Positions 52,654 through 59,935 of a DNA stretch of 64,000 nt are shown here, in pieces. A program made the translations under genes and the position numbers. The notes beneath the pieces were generated by a model. It was not told the origin of the DNA. It saw nothing but the letters and a program-made list of their open reading frames with translations, and made no database searches. This DNA comes from Flavobacteriaceae bacterium (GTDB lineage Bacteria; Bacteroidota; Bacteroidia; Flavobacteriales; Flavobacteriaceae): NCBI GenBank assembly GCA_009827225.1, contig WUAI01000011.1:19192-83191 (forward strand). The letters run 5' to 3'. How positions within the stretch are numbered: position 1 is the first letter of the stretch; every line of letters begins with the position of its first letter.

Positions 52654-53718
52654 TTACTCAATATTATGCAATGCCTGAAGATCCAGGATTTTGATATTGC
52701 GGCCTTCGATCTCGATCAGGCCGTCTTTTTTAAATCCTGAGAGTGTTCGGATCAAGCTTTCTGTGGCGATTCCGGCCACACTAGCCAAATCATATCTGGA
52801 AATTTTAATACTCTCATCGGGTTTGTGATTCAAAACGCTGGCAAACTGCAGTATCGTTTGAGCGGTTTTCTTACGCACCGAACTATAGGCCATTTGCAAC
52901 AGCTGTTGTTTTACTTCGGAAATATTATGCGAAAGAAGATTCATCATTTCCAAAGAAACCGAAGTGCTTTTCTCCAATATGTCTTTCAGATTTTGTTTGG
53001 AAATACCCGCCAGTTCAACCTCTTCAATGGCCGAAGCAGATTCTTCGTATGGTAAATGATCCACAAAGGTGGTGAACCCGAGGAAATCATCGGCGCGATG
53101 CAAGGCGGTGATAAGTTCCTTTCCGCTTTCATCCATCTTATGGGTTTTAACGACCCCTTTCAGAATAAGATACACATAATTGGAATGATCCCCTTCCTTG
53201 TAAATGGACTCTCCTTTTTTATAGTTGCTAATGGTTCCGTTATCGTCGAAGAAATTCTTTAGTTCATTTAAATTCCGCAGCGACTCTTCATCTTCCTCAG
53301 GTGCCATAGCGGTCTGAGTCGGAGATTTCTGGAGCGCCGCATTCAGTATTTCTGCTTTAGCCAATCGGCTCTCGATGGCACTTAGTAATTCATTTTCTTC
53401 GAAGGGCTTGGTGAGATAATCATCTGCTCCCATGTCCATCCCCTTTCTAATTTCAGTATGTTCCGTTTTGGCGGACAAGAAAATGAACGGGATATGCATG
53501 GTGTCTTCGTTTGAAGACAATGCCTCCAAAACACCATATCCATCCACCACGGGCATCATTATATCACAGACTATGATATCGGGTTTGTGGGTGGTTGCCA
53601 ATTCAATACCCACTTTTCCATTAGGAGCATTGATAACTTCGTAATTGGACAATTCCAGAAGTTCGGTAGTGTTCTCCCTTAATGCGGAGTCATCTTCAAT
53701 GATGAGAATCGTTTTCAT
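52654..53718 (-). CDS. Response regulator fused to a CRP/FNR-type DNA-binding module (FixJ-FixK-like fusion)
   Basis: The protein has 354 residues from the ATG at 53718. The receiver domain (about 1-122) has the acidic pair in IIEDD, phospho-acceptor Asp52 (IIVCDIMMP), a Ser switch residue in FLSAK and Lys in LTKPF. A linker leads to a cyclic-nucleotide-binding-type beta-barrel (about 160-270) and an HTH_Crp domain (about 285-354). The recognition helix ATESLIRTL keeps the Glu and Arg that in CRP and FNR read TGA half-sites. No iron-sulfur cysteine cluster is present, so it cannot sense oxygen as FNR does. It follows the kinase gene directly and is the likely activator of the TGAY-N4-RTCA operators. 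Confidence 0.92.
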   Translation of the reverse strand: MKTILIIEDDSALRENTTELLELSNYEVINAPNGKVGIELATTHKPDIIVCDIMMPVVDGYGVLEALSSNEDTMHIPFIFLSAKTEHTEIRKGMDMGADDYLTKPFEENELLSAIESRLAKAEILNAALQKSPTQTAMAPEEDEESLRNLNELKNFFDDNGTISNYKKGESIYKEGDHSNYVYLILKGVVKTHKMDESGKELITALHRADDFLGFTTFVDHLPYEESASAIEEVELAGISKQNLKDILEKSTSVSLEMMNLLSHNISEVKQQLLQMAYSSVRKKTAQTILQFASVLNHKPDESIKISRYDLASVAGIATESLIRTLSGFKKDGLIEIEGRNIKILDLQALHNIE

Positions 53719-53723
53719 GAGAA

Positions 53724-54869
53724 TCAAGTTGGTTGAAGGGGTATCTGAATAATAAATGTCGAACCCACACCCTCTTCACTTGTAAAGGTAATAGACCCAC
53801 CGAGGTTTTCCAAATGACTTTTCACAATATTAAGACCGATTCCCGTACCCTGATCCAACAGGGCATTTTCGGCTCTGAAATACCTCTGAAAGATAAATTT
53901 TTGATCTTTTTTAGGGATTCCCATACCATCATCTGAAATCGCAATTTGTAGCATCCCTTCAGATTGGGATACTTCCAGGTCTACCGTGGAATGTTCGGGT
54001 GAATATTTTACTGCATTATTCACAATATTGGTGAGTGCCAATTCCATGATCTTCTCATCAAAATCGAGTTCGATCTCTTCGATGCCGGACGGGTAGTTGA
54101 TCTTTTGTCCTTCTTTTAGCAACATATTGGCCCCGTAAATCACCTCATTGACCACCTTACTCAAAGGAAAAATGCTGTATTTATAGTTTACCTTACCGCT
54201 CTCAAGACGTTCGATCGAAAGAAAATCACTGATGATATTATTCAGGTATTTTACCTTATTCTGAATGGTTTTAAGATGCTTGGTTCGTTTATCCTGCTGT
54301 TCAGTGGTGGTGTATTTGTTCGCTAAGGTGGCGGATGTCAAAATCCCGCTCAAGGGGGTCTTGAATTCATGAGATACCAACGAAAGAAACTTGGTCTTCA
54401 ATTCATTCAATTCTTTTTCTTTTTCCAACGCTTCCGTAAGCTGACGGGTTCTTTCGTTTACGGTTTTCTCAAGCTTCTCAGTATAATTCTTGCGATCGGT
54501 AATGTCTGTAAGTATCGCCATCACGCAATCTAAATCTTCAAATTTAAAAGGGTTTAATCCTGCTTCCACCGGAAATTCCCGACCATCTTTTCTAACCCCG
54601 TACAGATCCCTGCCCATACCCATTTGCCTCCTGGATCCCTCCTTTATAAATCCTTTGAAATGGCCTGTATGTTGTTTATGATATTGGGATGGAATAAGAA
54701 TATTCAGCGATGCACCCAACAATTCCCCTTTTTCGTATCCAAACATTTCATTGGCAGAGCTGTTGGTCGCCACTATTTCCTGAGCCTTATTTACAACGAT
54801 AATCCCTTCAGAAACAGACTCGAAAATCAAATTGAAGATAGTAGCGCTTTCCCCGGTTAAAAATTGCAT
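53724..54869 (-). CDS. Soluble PAS-domain histidine kinase, FixL-like (putative haem oxygen sensor)
   Basis: The protein has 381 residues and no membrane segment. The PAS domain (about 10-125) has His67 in QYHKQHTGHF and Arg87 in RQMGMGRDLYG. They are 20 residues apart, exactly as the haem-binding His200 and the oxygen-sensing Arg220 of Bradyrhizobium FixL. A coiled linker follows, then HisKA with H-box SLVSHEFKTPLSG (His167), N-box NIVNNAVKYS, and G-boxes DDGMGIP and GTGIGLNIV. It should autophosphorylate when oxygen is low and pass phosphate to the neighbouring regulator. The stop codon lies 5 nt before the regulator's ATG. Confidence 0.9.
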   Translation of the reverse strand: MQFLTGESATIFNLIFESVSEGIIVVNKAQEIVATNSSANEMFGYEKGELLGASLNILIPSQYHKQHTGHFKGFIKEGSRRQMGMGRDLYGVRKDGREFPVEAGLNPFKFEDLDCVMAILTDITDRKNYTEKLEKTVNERTRQLTEALEKEKELNELKTKFLSLVSHEFKTPLSGILTSATLANKYTTTEQQDKRTKHLKTIQNKVKYLNNIISDFLSIERLESGKVNYKYSIFPLSKVVNEVIYGANMLLKEGQKINYPSGIEEIELDFDEKIMELALTNIVNNAVKYSPEHSTVDLEVSQSEGMLQIAISDDGMGIPKKDQKFIFQRYFRAENALLDQGTGIGLNIVKSHLENLGGSITFTSEEGVGSTFIIQIPLQPT

Positions 54870-54873
54870 GATT

Positions 54874-54881
54874 CAAAGATA
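54874..54881 (-). promoter_or_regulatory. -7 promoter element for the kinase-regulator operon (leaderless)
   Basis: The minus strand reads TATCTTTG, a full match. The last G is 5 nt from the first base of the ATG at 54869, which predicts a leaderless mRNA. No TGAY-N4-RTCA site precedes it, so the regulators do not appear to be autoactivated. Confidence 0.5.
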
Positions 54882-54986
54882 CGGAAATGCGATCTGCTAA
54901 GAGCATTTCACTTAAAAATCGACTTTTAATTTTTAAGTTTTGATTAAGAAAAGAGCGAACGGGTTATCGTATCTTGAAAAACAAAA

Positions 54987-55211
54987 ATGAAAATGAAAAT
55001 TTCTCCCATGTTATTCGTGGCACTAACCACCATAGTACTTATTATGGTGACCCTTTTCTCGGCCATGAATTTGCCCTTCGGACTGGTATTTTACCTTACC
55101 GTTATCGGACAAATAATGGTGGTGATTATGGTGTATAAAGTGCTCACCGATAATTATACGACCGACAAAACTTTCGAAGACTTTTACGAAGATCGCCCTA
55201 TCGAGAGATAA
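54987..55211 (+). CDS. Small two-span membrane protein, divergent from the kinase gene
   Basis: This 74-residue protein has two membrane segments (about 6-27 and 31-51) and an acidic tail (TFEDFYEDRPIER). A second ATG two codons in (54993) is equally possible. I do not recognise the family. It lies between the sensor kinase and the regulon gene at 55292, but lacks the operator. Half a site, TGAT, occurs at 54941 without a partner. Confidence 0.7.
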   Translation: MKMKISPMLFVALTTIVLIMVTLFSAMNLPFGLVFYLTVIGQIMVVIMVYKVLTDNYTTDKTFEDFYEDRPIER

Positions 55212-55230
55212 TCCCGAGCTTCTGAAGGTA

Positions 55231-55273
55231 TGATGAATGTCATGGTTTCGCAATAGTGACTTCCATAGATTTA
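55231..55273 (+). promoter_or_regulatory. FixK/CRP-type operator and -7 element for the TerB-like gene
   Basis: Operator TGATGAATGTCA at 55231-55242, 23 nt spacer, then TAGATTTA at 55266-55273. The mRNA start is near 55278. This places the in-frame ATG at 55256 ahead of the promoter and makes 55292 the start. Confidence 0.73.
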
Positions 55274-55291
55274 TCAATACAATTACGAACT

Positions 55292-55696
55292 ATGTATACT
55301 TCAGAAGATCAACACCTGCTTTTTTACCAAAAACTGGGTGAATTATTTTATGCTGTCGCGGCCTCCGATAAGGTGGTGCGCAAGTCCGAGTATGAATCAC
55401 TTAAAAAGATCATTAAAAAAGAATGGACCACGGTAGATTCGTATAAGGATGTCTTTAAAACAGATGCCGTGTACCAGATGGAAATAGTATTTGAATGGTT
55501 CGATTACGAGGAACTCGATGCGGATCAATGTTTTAACGATTTTGCTGATTATTACAAAGAGCATAGGTCATTATTTACCAAAGACCGGCAACAGCTCATT
55601 TGGAAAACGGCCAATCAAATTGCCAATGCATTTTCCGGAAAGAACAAATCGGAAGTGATCATGCTCACTCGTCTTAAATTACTGATGCAATCATAG
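55292..55696 (+). CDS. TerB-like helical protein of the hypoxia regulon
   Basis: This 134-residue cytoplasmic protein starts MYTSEDQHLLFYQKLGELFY. The helix LFYAVAASDKVVRKSEYESLKKII resembles the first repeat of the TerB (tellurite-resistance) fold, with its DG/SDK-type acidic turn. The rest is all helical and ends in TRLKLLMQS. No membrane segment. The function is unknown. The operator suggests a role under low oxygen. Fold assignment is tentative. Confidence 0.75.
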   Translation: MYTSEDQHLLFYQKLGELFYAVAASDKVVRKSEYESLKKIIKKEWTTVDSYKDVFKTDAVYQMEIVFEWFDYEELDADQCFNDFADYYKEHRSLFTKDRQQLIWKTANQIANAFSGKNKSEVIMLTRLKLLMQS

Positions 55697-55702
55697 TGGA
55701 TA

Positions 55703-55745
55703 TGATACATATCATATACCGCTCGGCAGCCCCTGGCTACATTTG
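55703..55745 (+). promoter_or_regulatory. FixK/CRP-type operator and -7 element for a short transcript
   Basis: Operator TGATACATATCA at 55703-55714, 23 nt spacer, then TACATTTG at 55738-55745, a perfect -7 element. The mRNA start is near 55750. The only thing between here and a terminator is about 85 nt. Confidence 0.75.
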
Positions 55746-55749
55746 AAGT

Positions 55750-55834
55750 GTTGAATTAATTATGGAAAATAGAATACTAACTAACCTATTTTCAAATCTC
55801 GATAGGGTGAGTTTCCAAAAGCTCACCCTTTTTC
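55750..55834 (+). ncRNA. Putative small regulatory RNA under the hypoxia operator (or a 26-residue peptide gene)
   Basis: A strong promoter at 55703-55745 and an intrinsic terminator at 55805-55833 bound a transcript of about 85 nt. The gap to the next gene holds a second operator, so the transcript is separate. An ATG at 55762 opens a 26-codon frame starting MENRILTNLFSNLDRV, but its stop (55840-55842) lies behind the terminator, so a terminated RNA would lack a stop codon. I favour a small RNA. The short distance from mRNA start to ATG (12 nt), usual in this regulon, keeps the peptide reading open. Confidence 0.55.
55805..55833 (+). terminator. Intrinsic terminator of the short transcript
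   Basis: Stem GGGTGAG/CTCACCC with a 10-nt loop is followed by five T. It has T only on the plus-strand side. Confidence 0.8.
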
Positions 55835-55839
55835 AACCC

Positions 55840-55882
55840 TGATAGAAATCATATTTTACTCATCTTCCACTCCTTATTTTTA
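55840..55882 (+). promoter_or_regulatory. FixK/CRP-type operator and -7 element for the lipoprotein-DUF998-trx-deoC-deoD operon
   Basis: Operator TGATAGAAATCA at 55840-55851, 23 nt spacer, then TATTTTTA at 55875-55882. The mRNA start is near 55887, 13 nt before the ATG at 55900. Confidence 0.73.
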
Positions 55883-55899
55883 TCAAAAACCTAAGCCTT

Positions 55900-56772
55900 A
55901 TGAAATATTCGCTGATACTTATAATGATTTTGAGTCTCTGGAGCTGTAAAAAAGATACCGACAAAACCGATATGGAAGCACTGGAGGAAGTTCCGGTGAC
56001 TGTAGTGGAGGATTCAATTCCCCAAAACCGGCTGGATCCGGATATCGAGAAGCAACAGTCGATCGAGCTCAAACAACAGCAATTAATAGAAAAAGAAGAT
56101 GAAAAGGAAGAGTTGGAGGAGTTGATCATCTCCAAGACGTATCTTAAGGACGAAGATGAATATATCATCGATTTTACCTATCCCCTTCTTAATGAGAGTA
56201 TCAATGCCTCCTATGCAAACTTCAATGAATACATCAACGATTATTATGTTGATATTACAGGAACCGAGGCATCTATTCTCGAAGATAAAGATCTGATCTG
56301 CGATACGGTGAGAACCAACCGTTTTCGCGAAAAAAGATTTATCGATTATAAGGTGTATAATGTAAATGATCAACTGGTGAGTGTGCTATTTTACAAGGAA
56401 AACTTTTATTCCGGAACCTTGCATCCTACCTATTCATTTGACTGTATGAACTTCGATTTGAATCGGTCGGTGTTTATGAATTATGAAGATTTCTTTATCG
56501 ATGGATCGGAAGAAGAGCTTCGCAAAATTCTAAATGAAATCCTTAGCAGCAAAGTAGAATCCGGAGAAATGTATTATGACTGCTGGGAGATTTCTGAAGA
56601 CGATTTCTTTGAGTACAAGGATAATTTCGTACTGGACGATCGCTCTGTCGAATACTATTTCGATGATTGTGTGATTTGTCCGTCATATACCGGAAGTTAT
56701 TCCATTGTTATACCCCTGGAAGAACTACTTCCCGTTCTGAAACGATATGATGTTAATCCATTGGTATTTTAA
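55900..56772 (+). CDS. Lipoprotein with DUF3298 (RsiV-like) domain
   Basis: This 290-residue protein has a type II signal (LSLWSC-K). A Glu/Gln-rich helical linker (about 60-85) precedes a C-terminal DUF4163/DUF3298-like domain (about 90-285) with FTYPLLNESINASYANFNEY and LHPTYSFDCMNFDL. The domain is found in RsiV anti-sigma factors and PdaC, where it binds lysozyme or other ligands. No sigma factor lies nearby. It is the first gene of a five-gene operon behind an operator. Confidence 0.8.
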   Translation: MKYSLILIMILSLWSCKKDTDKTDMEALEEVPVTVVEDSIPQNRLDPDIEKQQSIELKQQQLIEKEDEKEELEELIISKTYLKDEDEYIIDFTYPLLNESINASYANFNEYINDYYVDITGTEASILEDKDLICDTVRTNRFREKRFIDYKVYNVNDQLVSVLFYKENFYSGTLHPTYSFDCMNFDLNRSVFMNYEDFFIDGSEEELRKILNEILSSKVESGEMYYDCWEISEDDFFEYKDNFVLDDRSVEYYFDDCVICPSYTGSYSIVIPLEELLPVLKRYDVNPLVF

Positions 56773-56781
56773 CCATTAGAC

Positions 56782-57366
56782 ATGAAGTTTGCCGCTACAT
56801 TCTTTGTTTTCGTATATGCAGTAATGTTACTGGTGATATTTATTCTTCCAGGTTTTTCTGCTGAAGGATACTCCATCGTCTCCAATTCATTGAGTGAATT
56901 AGGAGCCCAGGCAACTCCGAATAGCTGGGTGATGAATAGTGTGCTTATTGGCTTAAGTGTAGCCACAGCTTATATGGCCACTAAGAAATTAGGCCGTTTC
57001 TGGATGCCATTGTATCTTTTATACTTCTTTGCACTTGCGTTGTTTTTCACTGCCATTTACCAGCATGCGCCAATAGAAGGAGTTTCGTTCTTAGAGCGTG
57101 AACATCTAACGCATTCCGTTTTTTCGATGATCACCGGGACCGCATTTTGCGCCTATTGCATTGCGGTAGCATTTATAATCAAAAGAAATTTGCAAAAGGC
57201 GTCCGCTATCTTTATGCTTACACTTGCCATAAGTCTATCTTTGTTTATGCTTGAATTCCCGGAATACCGAGGTGTTTTCCAAAGAATATTATTCATCACA
57301 GCGTTCGGATGGTTGTTCTATTCTCTGGTTACCTTTAAATTTGAAAAGCAGCGAAAACCTGTTTAA
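56782..57366 (+). CDS. DUF998 family membrane protein
   Basis: This 194-residue protein has six predicted membrane segments. SNSLSELGAQATPNSWVMN at about residue 34 is the DUF998 signature, and an HxxxS motif in EREHLTHSVFSMITG follows. The family is of unknown function. It lies 9 nt behind the lipoprotein gene and 1 nt before the thioredoxin gene. Confidence 0.85.
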   Translation: MKFAATFFVFVYAVMLLVIFILPGFSAEGYSIVSNSLSELGAQATPNSWVMNSVLIGLSVATAYMATKKLGRFWMPLYLLYFFALALFFTAIYQHAPIEGVSFLEREHLTHSVFSMITGTAFCAYCIAVAFIIKRNLQKASAIFMLTLAISLSLFMLEFPEYRGVFQRILFITAFGWLFYSLVTFKFEKQRKPV

Positions 57367-57367
57367 T

Positions 57368-57670
57368 ATGAAATCAAATTTCCATTCGATTATTCAATCG
57401 GATACCCCGGTCCTTATCGACTTTCATGCTACCTGGTGCGGTCCGTGCCATACCCTGGCACCCATATTAAAAGAGGTGAAAGATGAACTGGGATCGCAGG
57501 TGAAGATCATCAAAATAGATGTTGACAAAAACCAGGTGCTGGCTCAAAATTATAAAGTGCTTGGTGTCCCAACGCTCATATTGTTTAAAAACGGAAAACA
57601 ACTTTGGAGGCAATCCGGTGTAGTTCCAAAACACGAATTATTATCCCTTATAAAGTCGCACGCGGCATGA
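57368..57670 (+). CDS. Thioredoxin
   Basis: This 100-residue thioredoxin has the active site WCGPC (FHATWCGPCHTLAP) and the cis-Pro in GVPTLILF. The start at 57368 begins MKSNFHSIIQSDTPVLIDF; a longer frame from 57251 overlaps the DUF998 gene and is not credible. It keeps disulfides reduced and would act within the operon with deoC, whose ATG overlaps its stop. Confidence 0.94.
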   Translation: MKSNFHSIIQSDTPVLIDFHATWCGPCHTLAPILKEVKDELGSQVKIIKIDVDKNQVLAQNYKVLGVPTLILFKNGKQLWRQSGVVPKHELLSLIKSHAA

Positions 57671-58314
57671 TAGAACTCAATAAATACATCGATCACACTC
57701 TCCTCAAACCTATCGCTTCTCCTAAAGATATTGTGAAATTATGTGATGAAGCCAAAGAGTACGATTTCTATGCCGTTTGTGTGAACAGCTGTTATGTATA
57801 TCTGGCTGCCAACGAATTAAAAGATTCCGAAGTCAAGGTCGCAGCGACTGTCGGATTTCCACTGGGAGCAAGTTCCAAAATGGCGAAGGTTTCTGAAGCA
57901 AAAAAATGCATTAAAGATGGTGCCGACGAAATCGACATGGTACTCAACATCGGATTTCTGAAATCAGGCCTTGTAAAATCGGTGCGTGAAGAAATTTCAG
58001 CAGTAAAAGAAGCCATTGGAAAAAGAACGTTGAAGGTGATCATCGAAACTTGCTATTTAACGGACGAAGAGAAGACTATGGCTTGTAAGATAGCGGTGAA
58101 GGCCGATGCCGATTTTGTAAAAACCTCCACAGGTTTCGGAATTAAGGGGGCTACGCTCTACGATGTACTCCTAATGAAAGAAGCTGTTCAAGGCAAAGCG
58201 AAAGTGAAGGCTTCCGGAGGCATTAAGAATGCCGAAACCGCAACCGAGTATATCAAGAATGGAGTAGACCGGATTGGCACTTCTTCCGGGATTGATATAA
58301 TGTTAAACATTTAG
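57667..58314 (+). CDS. deoC: Deoxyribose-phosphate aldolase
   Basis: This 215-residue TIM-barrel class I aldolase splits 2-deoxyribose 5-phosphate into acetaldehyde and glyceraldehyde 3-phosphate. IDHTLLKP at the N-terminus is the family signature. The Schiff-base Lys is in FVKTSTGFG and the second essential Lys in VKASGGIKN. The start is 57667, where ATG overlaps the thioredoxin stop (ATGA). It works with DeoD to burn deoxynucleosides. Confidence 0.96.
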   Translation: MIELNKYIDHTLLKPIASPKDIVKLCDEAKEYDFYAVCVNSCYVYLAANELKDSEVKVAATVGFPLGASSKMAKVSEAKKCIKDGADEIDMVLNIGFLKSGLVKSVREEISAVKEAIGKRTLKVIIETCYLTDEEKTMACKIAVKADADFVKTSTGFGIKGATLYDVLLMKEAVQGKAKVKASGGIKNAETATEYIKNGVDRIGTSSGIDIMLNI

Positions 58315-58315
58315 T

Positions 58316-59017
58316 ATGAGTATTCATTTGGAAGCCCGTCCGGGCGAGATCGCCGAGTCTGTATTGTTACCTGGAGACCCCATGAGGGCCAAATGGATTG
58401 CTGAAACTTTCCTCGAAGATGCTGTGTGCTATAATGATGTCCGAGCTATGTTAGGCTATACGGGCACATATAAAGGCAAACGAATTTCGGTACAAGGTAC
58501 AGGTATGGGTATCCCTTCCGCGTTAATCTATTGTCATGAATTGATCAATGAATATGGTGTTAAAAATCTTATTCGTGTTGGCAGCGCAGGATCATATCAA
58601 CCCGATATTAACCTTAGAGACATCGTAATAGCGATGGCGGCCTCTTCCACTTCAGGCATCAATAATTCGCGTTTTATCAACGCCGATTATTCTCCCACTG
58701 CCAATTTTGAATTGTTTATGAAAGCGGCCAAATATGCAGAAGGTGCGGGCATCCCCATCAAAGCAGGAAATGTACTTTCAAGCGATGAATTCTATGCCGA
58801 TGAATTCGAAAGTTATCAGAAATGGGCTGAATTCGGTGTGCTCTGTGTAGAAATGGAGGCAGCAGGATTGTATACTATTGCCGCTAAATACAATGTGCGC
58901 GCTTTGGCCATTCTAACCATTTCCGACTCGCTCGTAACCAAAGAAAAAACCACTTCCGACGAAAGGGAAACTACCTTTTCCCAAATGATCGACATTGCGC
59001 TTAATACCTTAACCTAA
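58316..59017 (+). CDS. deoD: Purine nucleoside phosphorylase, DeoD type
   Basis: This 233-residue hexameric enzyme splits purine (deoxy)nucleosides with phosphate into base and (deoxy)ribose 1-phosphate. It has the PNP_UDP_1 motifs GTGMGIPS, RVGSAGSYQ (about 87-95) and VEMEAAGLYTIA, and the catalytic Asp in TISDSLVT. The start lies 1 nt after deoC. Together with DeoC it allows carbon and energy recovery from DNA or nucleosides. Confidence 0.96.
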   Translation: MSIHLEARPGEIAESVLLPGDPMRAKWIAETFLEDAVCYNDVRAMLGYTGTYKGKRISVQGTGMGIPSALIYCHELINEYGVKNLIRVGSAGSYQPDINLRDIVIAMAASSTSGINNSRFINADYSPTANFELFMKAAKYAEGAGIPIKAGNVLSSDEFYADEFESYQKWAEFGVLCVEMEAAGLYTIAAKYNVRALAILTISDSLVTKEKTTSDERETTFSQMIDIALNTLT

Positions 59018-59059
59018 AAAAGGGAACCCGATATTCTCAGGCTCCCCATTTCAACAAAC

Positions 59060-59076
59060 TTGGCTCCATGAGCCAA
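59060..59076. other. Short hairpin between convergent deoD and USP genes
   Basis: A perfect 7-bp stem TTGGCTC/GAGCCAA closes a 3-nt loop. It has only a weak T-run on either side, so a terminator role is uncertain. Confidence 0.35.
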
Positions 59077-59080
59077 CCAA

Positions 59081-59914
59081 CTAAATTTTGAAGGTAATCA
59101 CCGGAATGTCCGAGTGATTCACCAGTTCTTCACCTATACTTCCGGTAAAGAAATGGGCAAGCCCACGTCTACCGTGCGTTGGGACCGCAATTACATCAGC
59201 CCTAACATTGTTGCTATAAGAGAAGATTCCGTCTTCTACCGTCGTATCACAATAGTACACCACAGAATCGTAAAGTTCTACAGCATTTTCCGAAGCCTCG
59301 GTAAGAAACTTAAACGCTCTTTCCTGCATTTCTGAAGTACTCTTAAAGCGCTCGGGAGTATTGATATACAACAATTGGAAATCGGCATCGAATAAAGATG
59401 CTACTTCACGTGCACGTCTGAAAGCGGGCAAGTAATCCAATGAGAAGTCGCAGGCAAATACCATTTTACCTACCTCAAAGTTCATGGTCTTATTCTTGAC
59501 TACAAGAACAGGTACGGTAGAAGTTCTTACCACTTTTTCGGTATTGGAACCTACAAAGACCTCTCTTAAGCCACTACTTCCATGAGAACCCATCACGATT
59601 AAATCGGCTTCGTGCTCTCTGGCAACTGTATCGATTTCCTTGAAGATCTTATAATTTTGAACTGTACTAACTACATTGACTCCATCGAGGTAATCCTTAT
59701 CCAGGAATTCACCGAACTGCTTCTCAGCCAGTTTCATATAATAAACGGCTTCCATCACCTCCTGTGATTCATCCTTGGTAAGTATTGCCTCCGATAAACC
59801 CATCATGTGTAATGCAACGATTTCGGCACCGTATTTCTTAGCCAGTTTAGCTGCTACTTCCAGGGCATATTCAGAATGGTCTGAAAAGTCAATGGGAACG
59901 AGAATTTTTTTCAT
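59081..59914 (-). CDS. Universal stress protein, two complete UspA domains
   Basis: This 277-residue protein starts MKKILVPIDFSDHSEYALEV. Both domains keep the ATP-binding loop: GSHGSSGLREVFVGS in domain 1 and PTHGRRGLAHFFTGS in domain 2. This sets it apart from the six other USPs here, whose second domain is degenerate. The start is 59914; an ATG at 59935 adds seven residues unlike a USP. It lies 21 nt behind the hibernation-factor gene and should share its operator. Confidence 0.94.
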   Translation of the reverse strand: MKKILVPIDFSDHSEYALEVAAKLAKKYGAEIVALHMMGLSEAILTKDESQEVMEAVYYMKLAEKQFGEFLDKDYLDGVNVVSTVQNYKIFKEIDTVAREHEADLIVMGSHGSSGLREVFVGSNTEKVVRTSTVPVLVVKNKTMNFEVGKMVFACDFSLDYLPAFRRAREVASLFDADFQLLYINTPERFKSTSEMQERAFKFLTEASENAVELYDSVVYYCDTTVEDGIFSYSNNVRADVIAVPTHGRRGLAHFFTGSIGEELVNHSDIPVITFKI

Positions 59915-59935
59915 AAGTATAGTTTTAGGATTCAA

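Noticed and set aside
52654..53718. Regulator as a classical oxygen-sensing FNR
   Set aside because: The N-terminal cysteines that bind a 4Fe-4S cluster are absent; a receiver domain occupies the N-terminus instead.
54941..54952. TGAT half-site before the small membrane-protein gene at 54987
   Set aside because: There is no matching RTCA half-site and no good -7 element at the right place.
56748..56759. TGATGTTAATCC as a twelfth operator before the DUF998 gene
   Set aside because: It has one mismatch in the half-site, lies inside the preceding coding region, and has no TAnnTTTG-like element at the 23-nt spacing.
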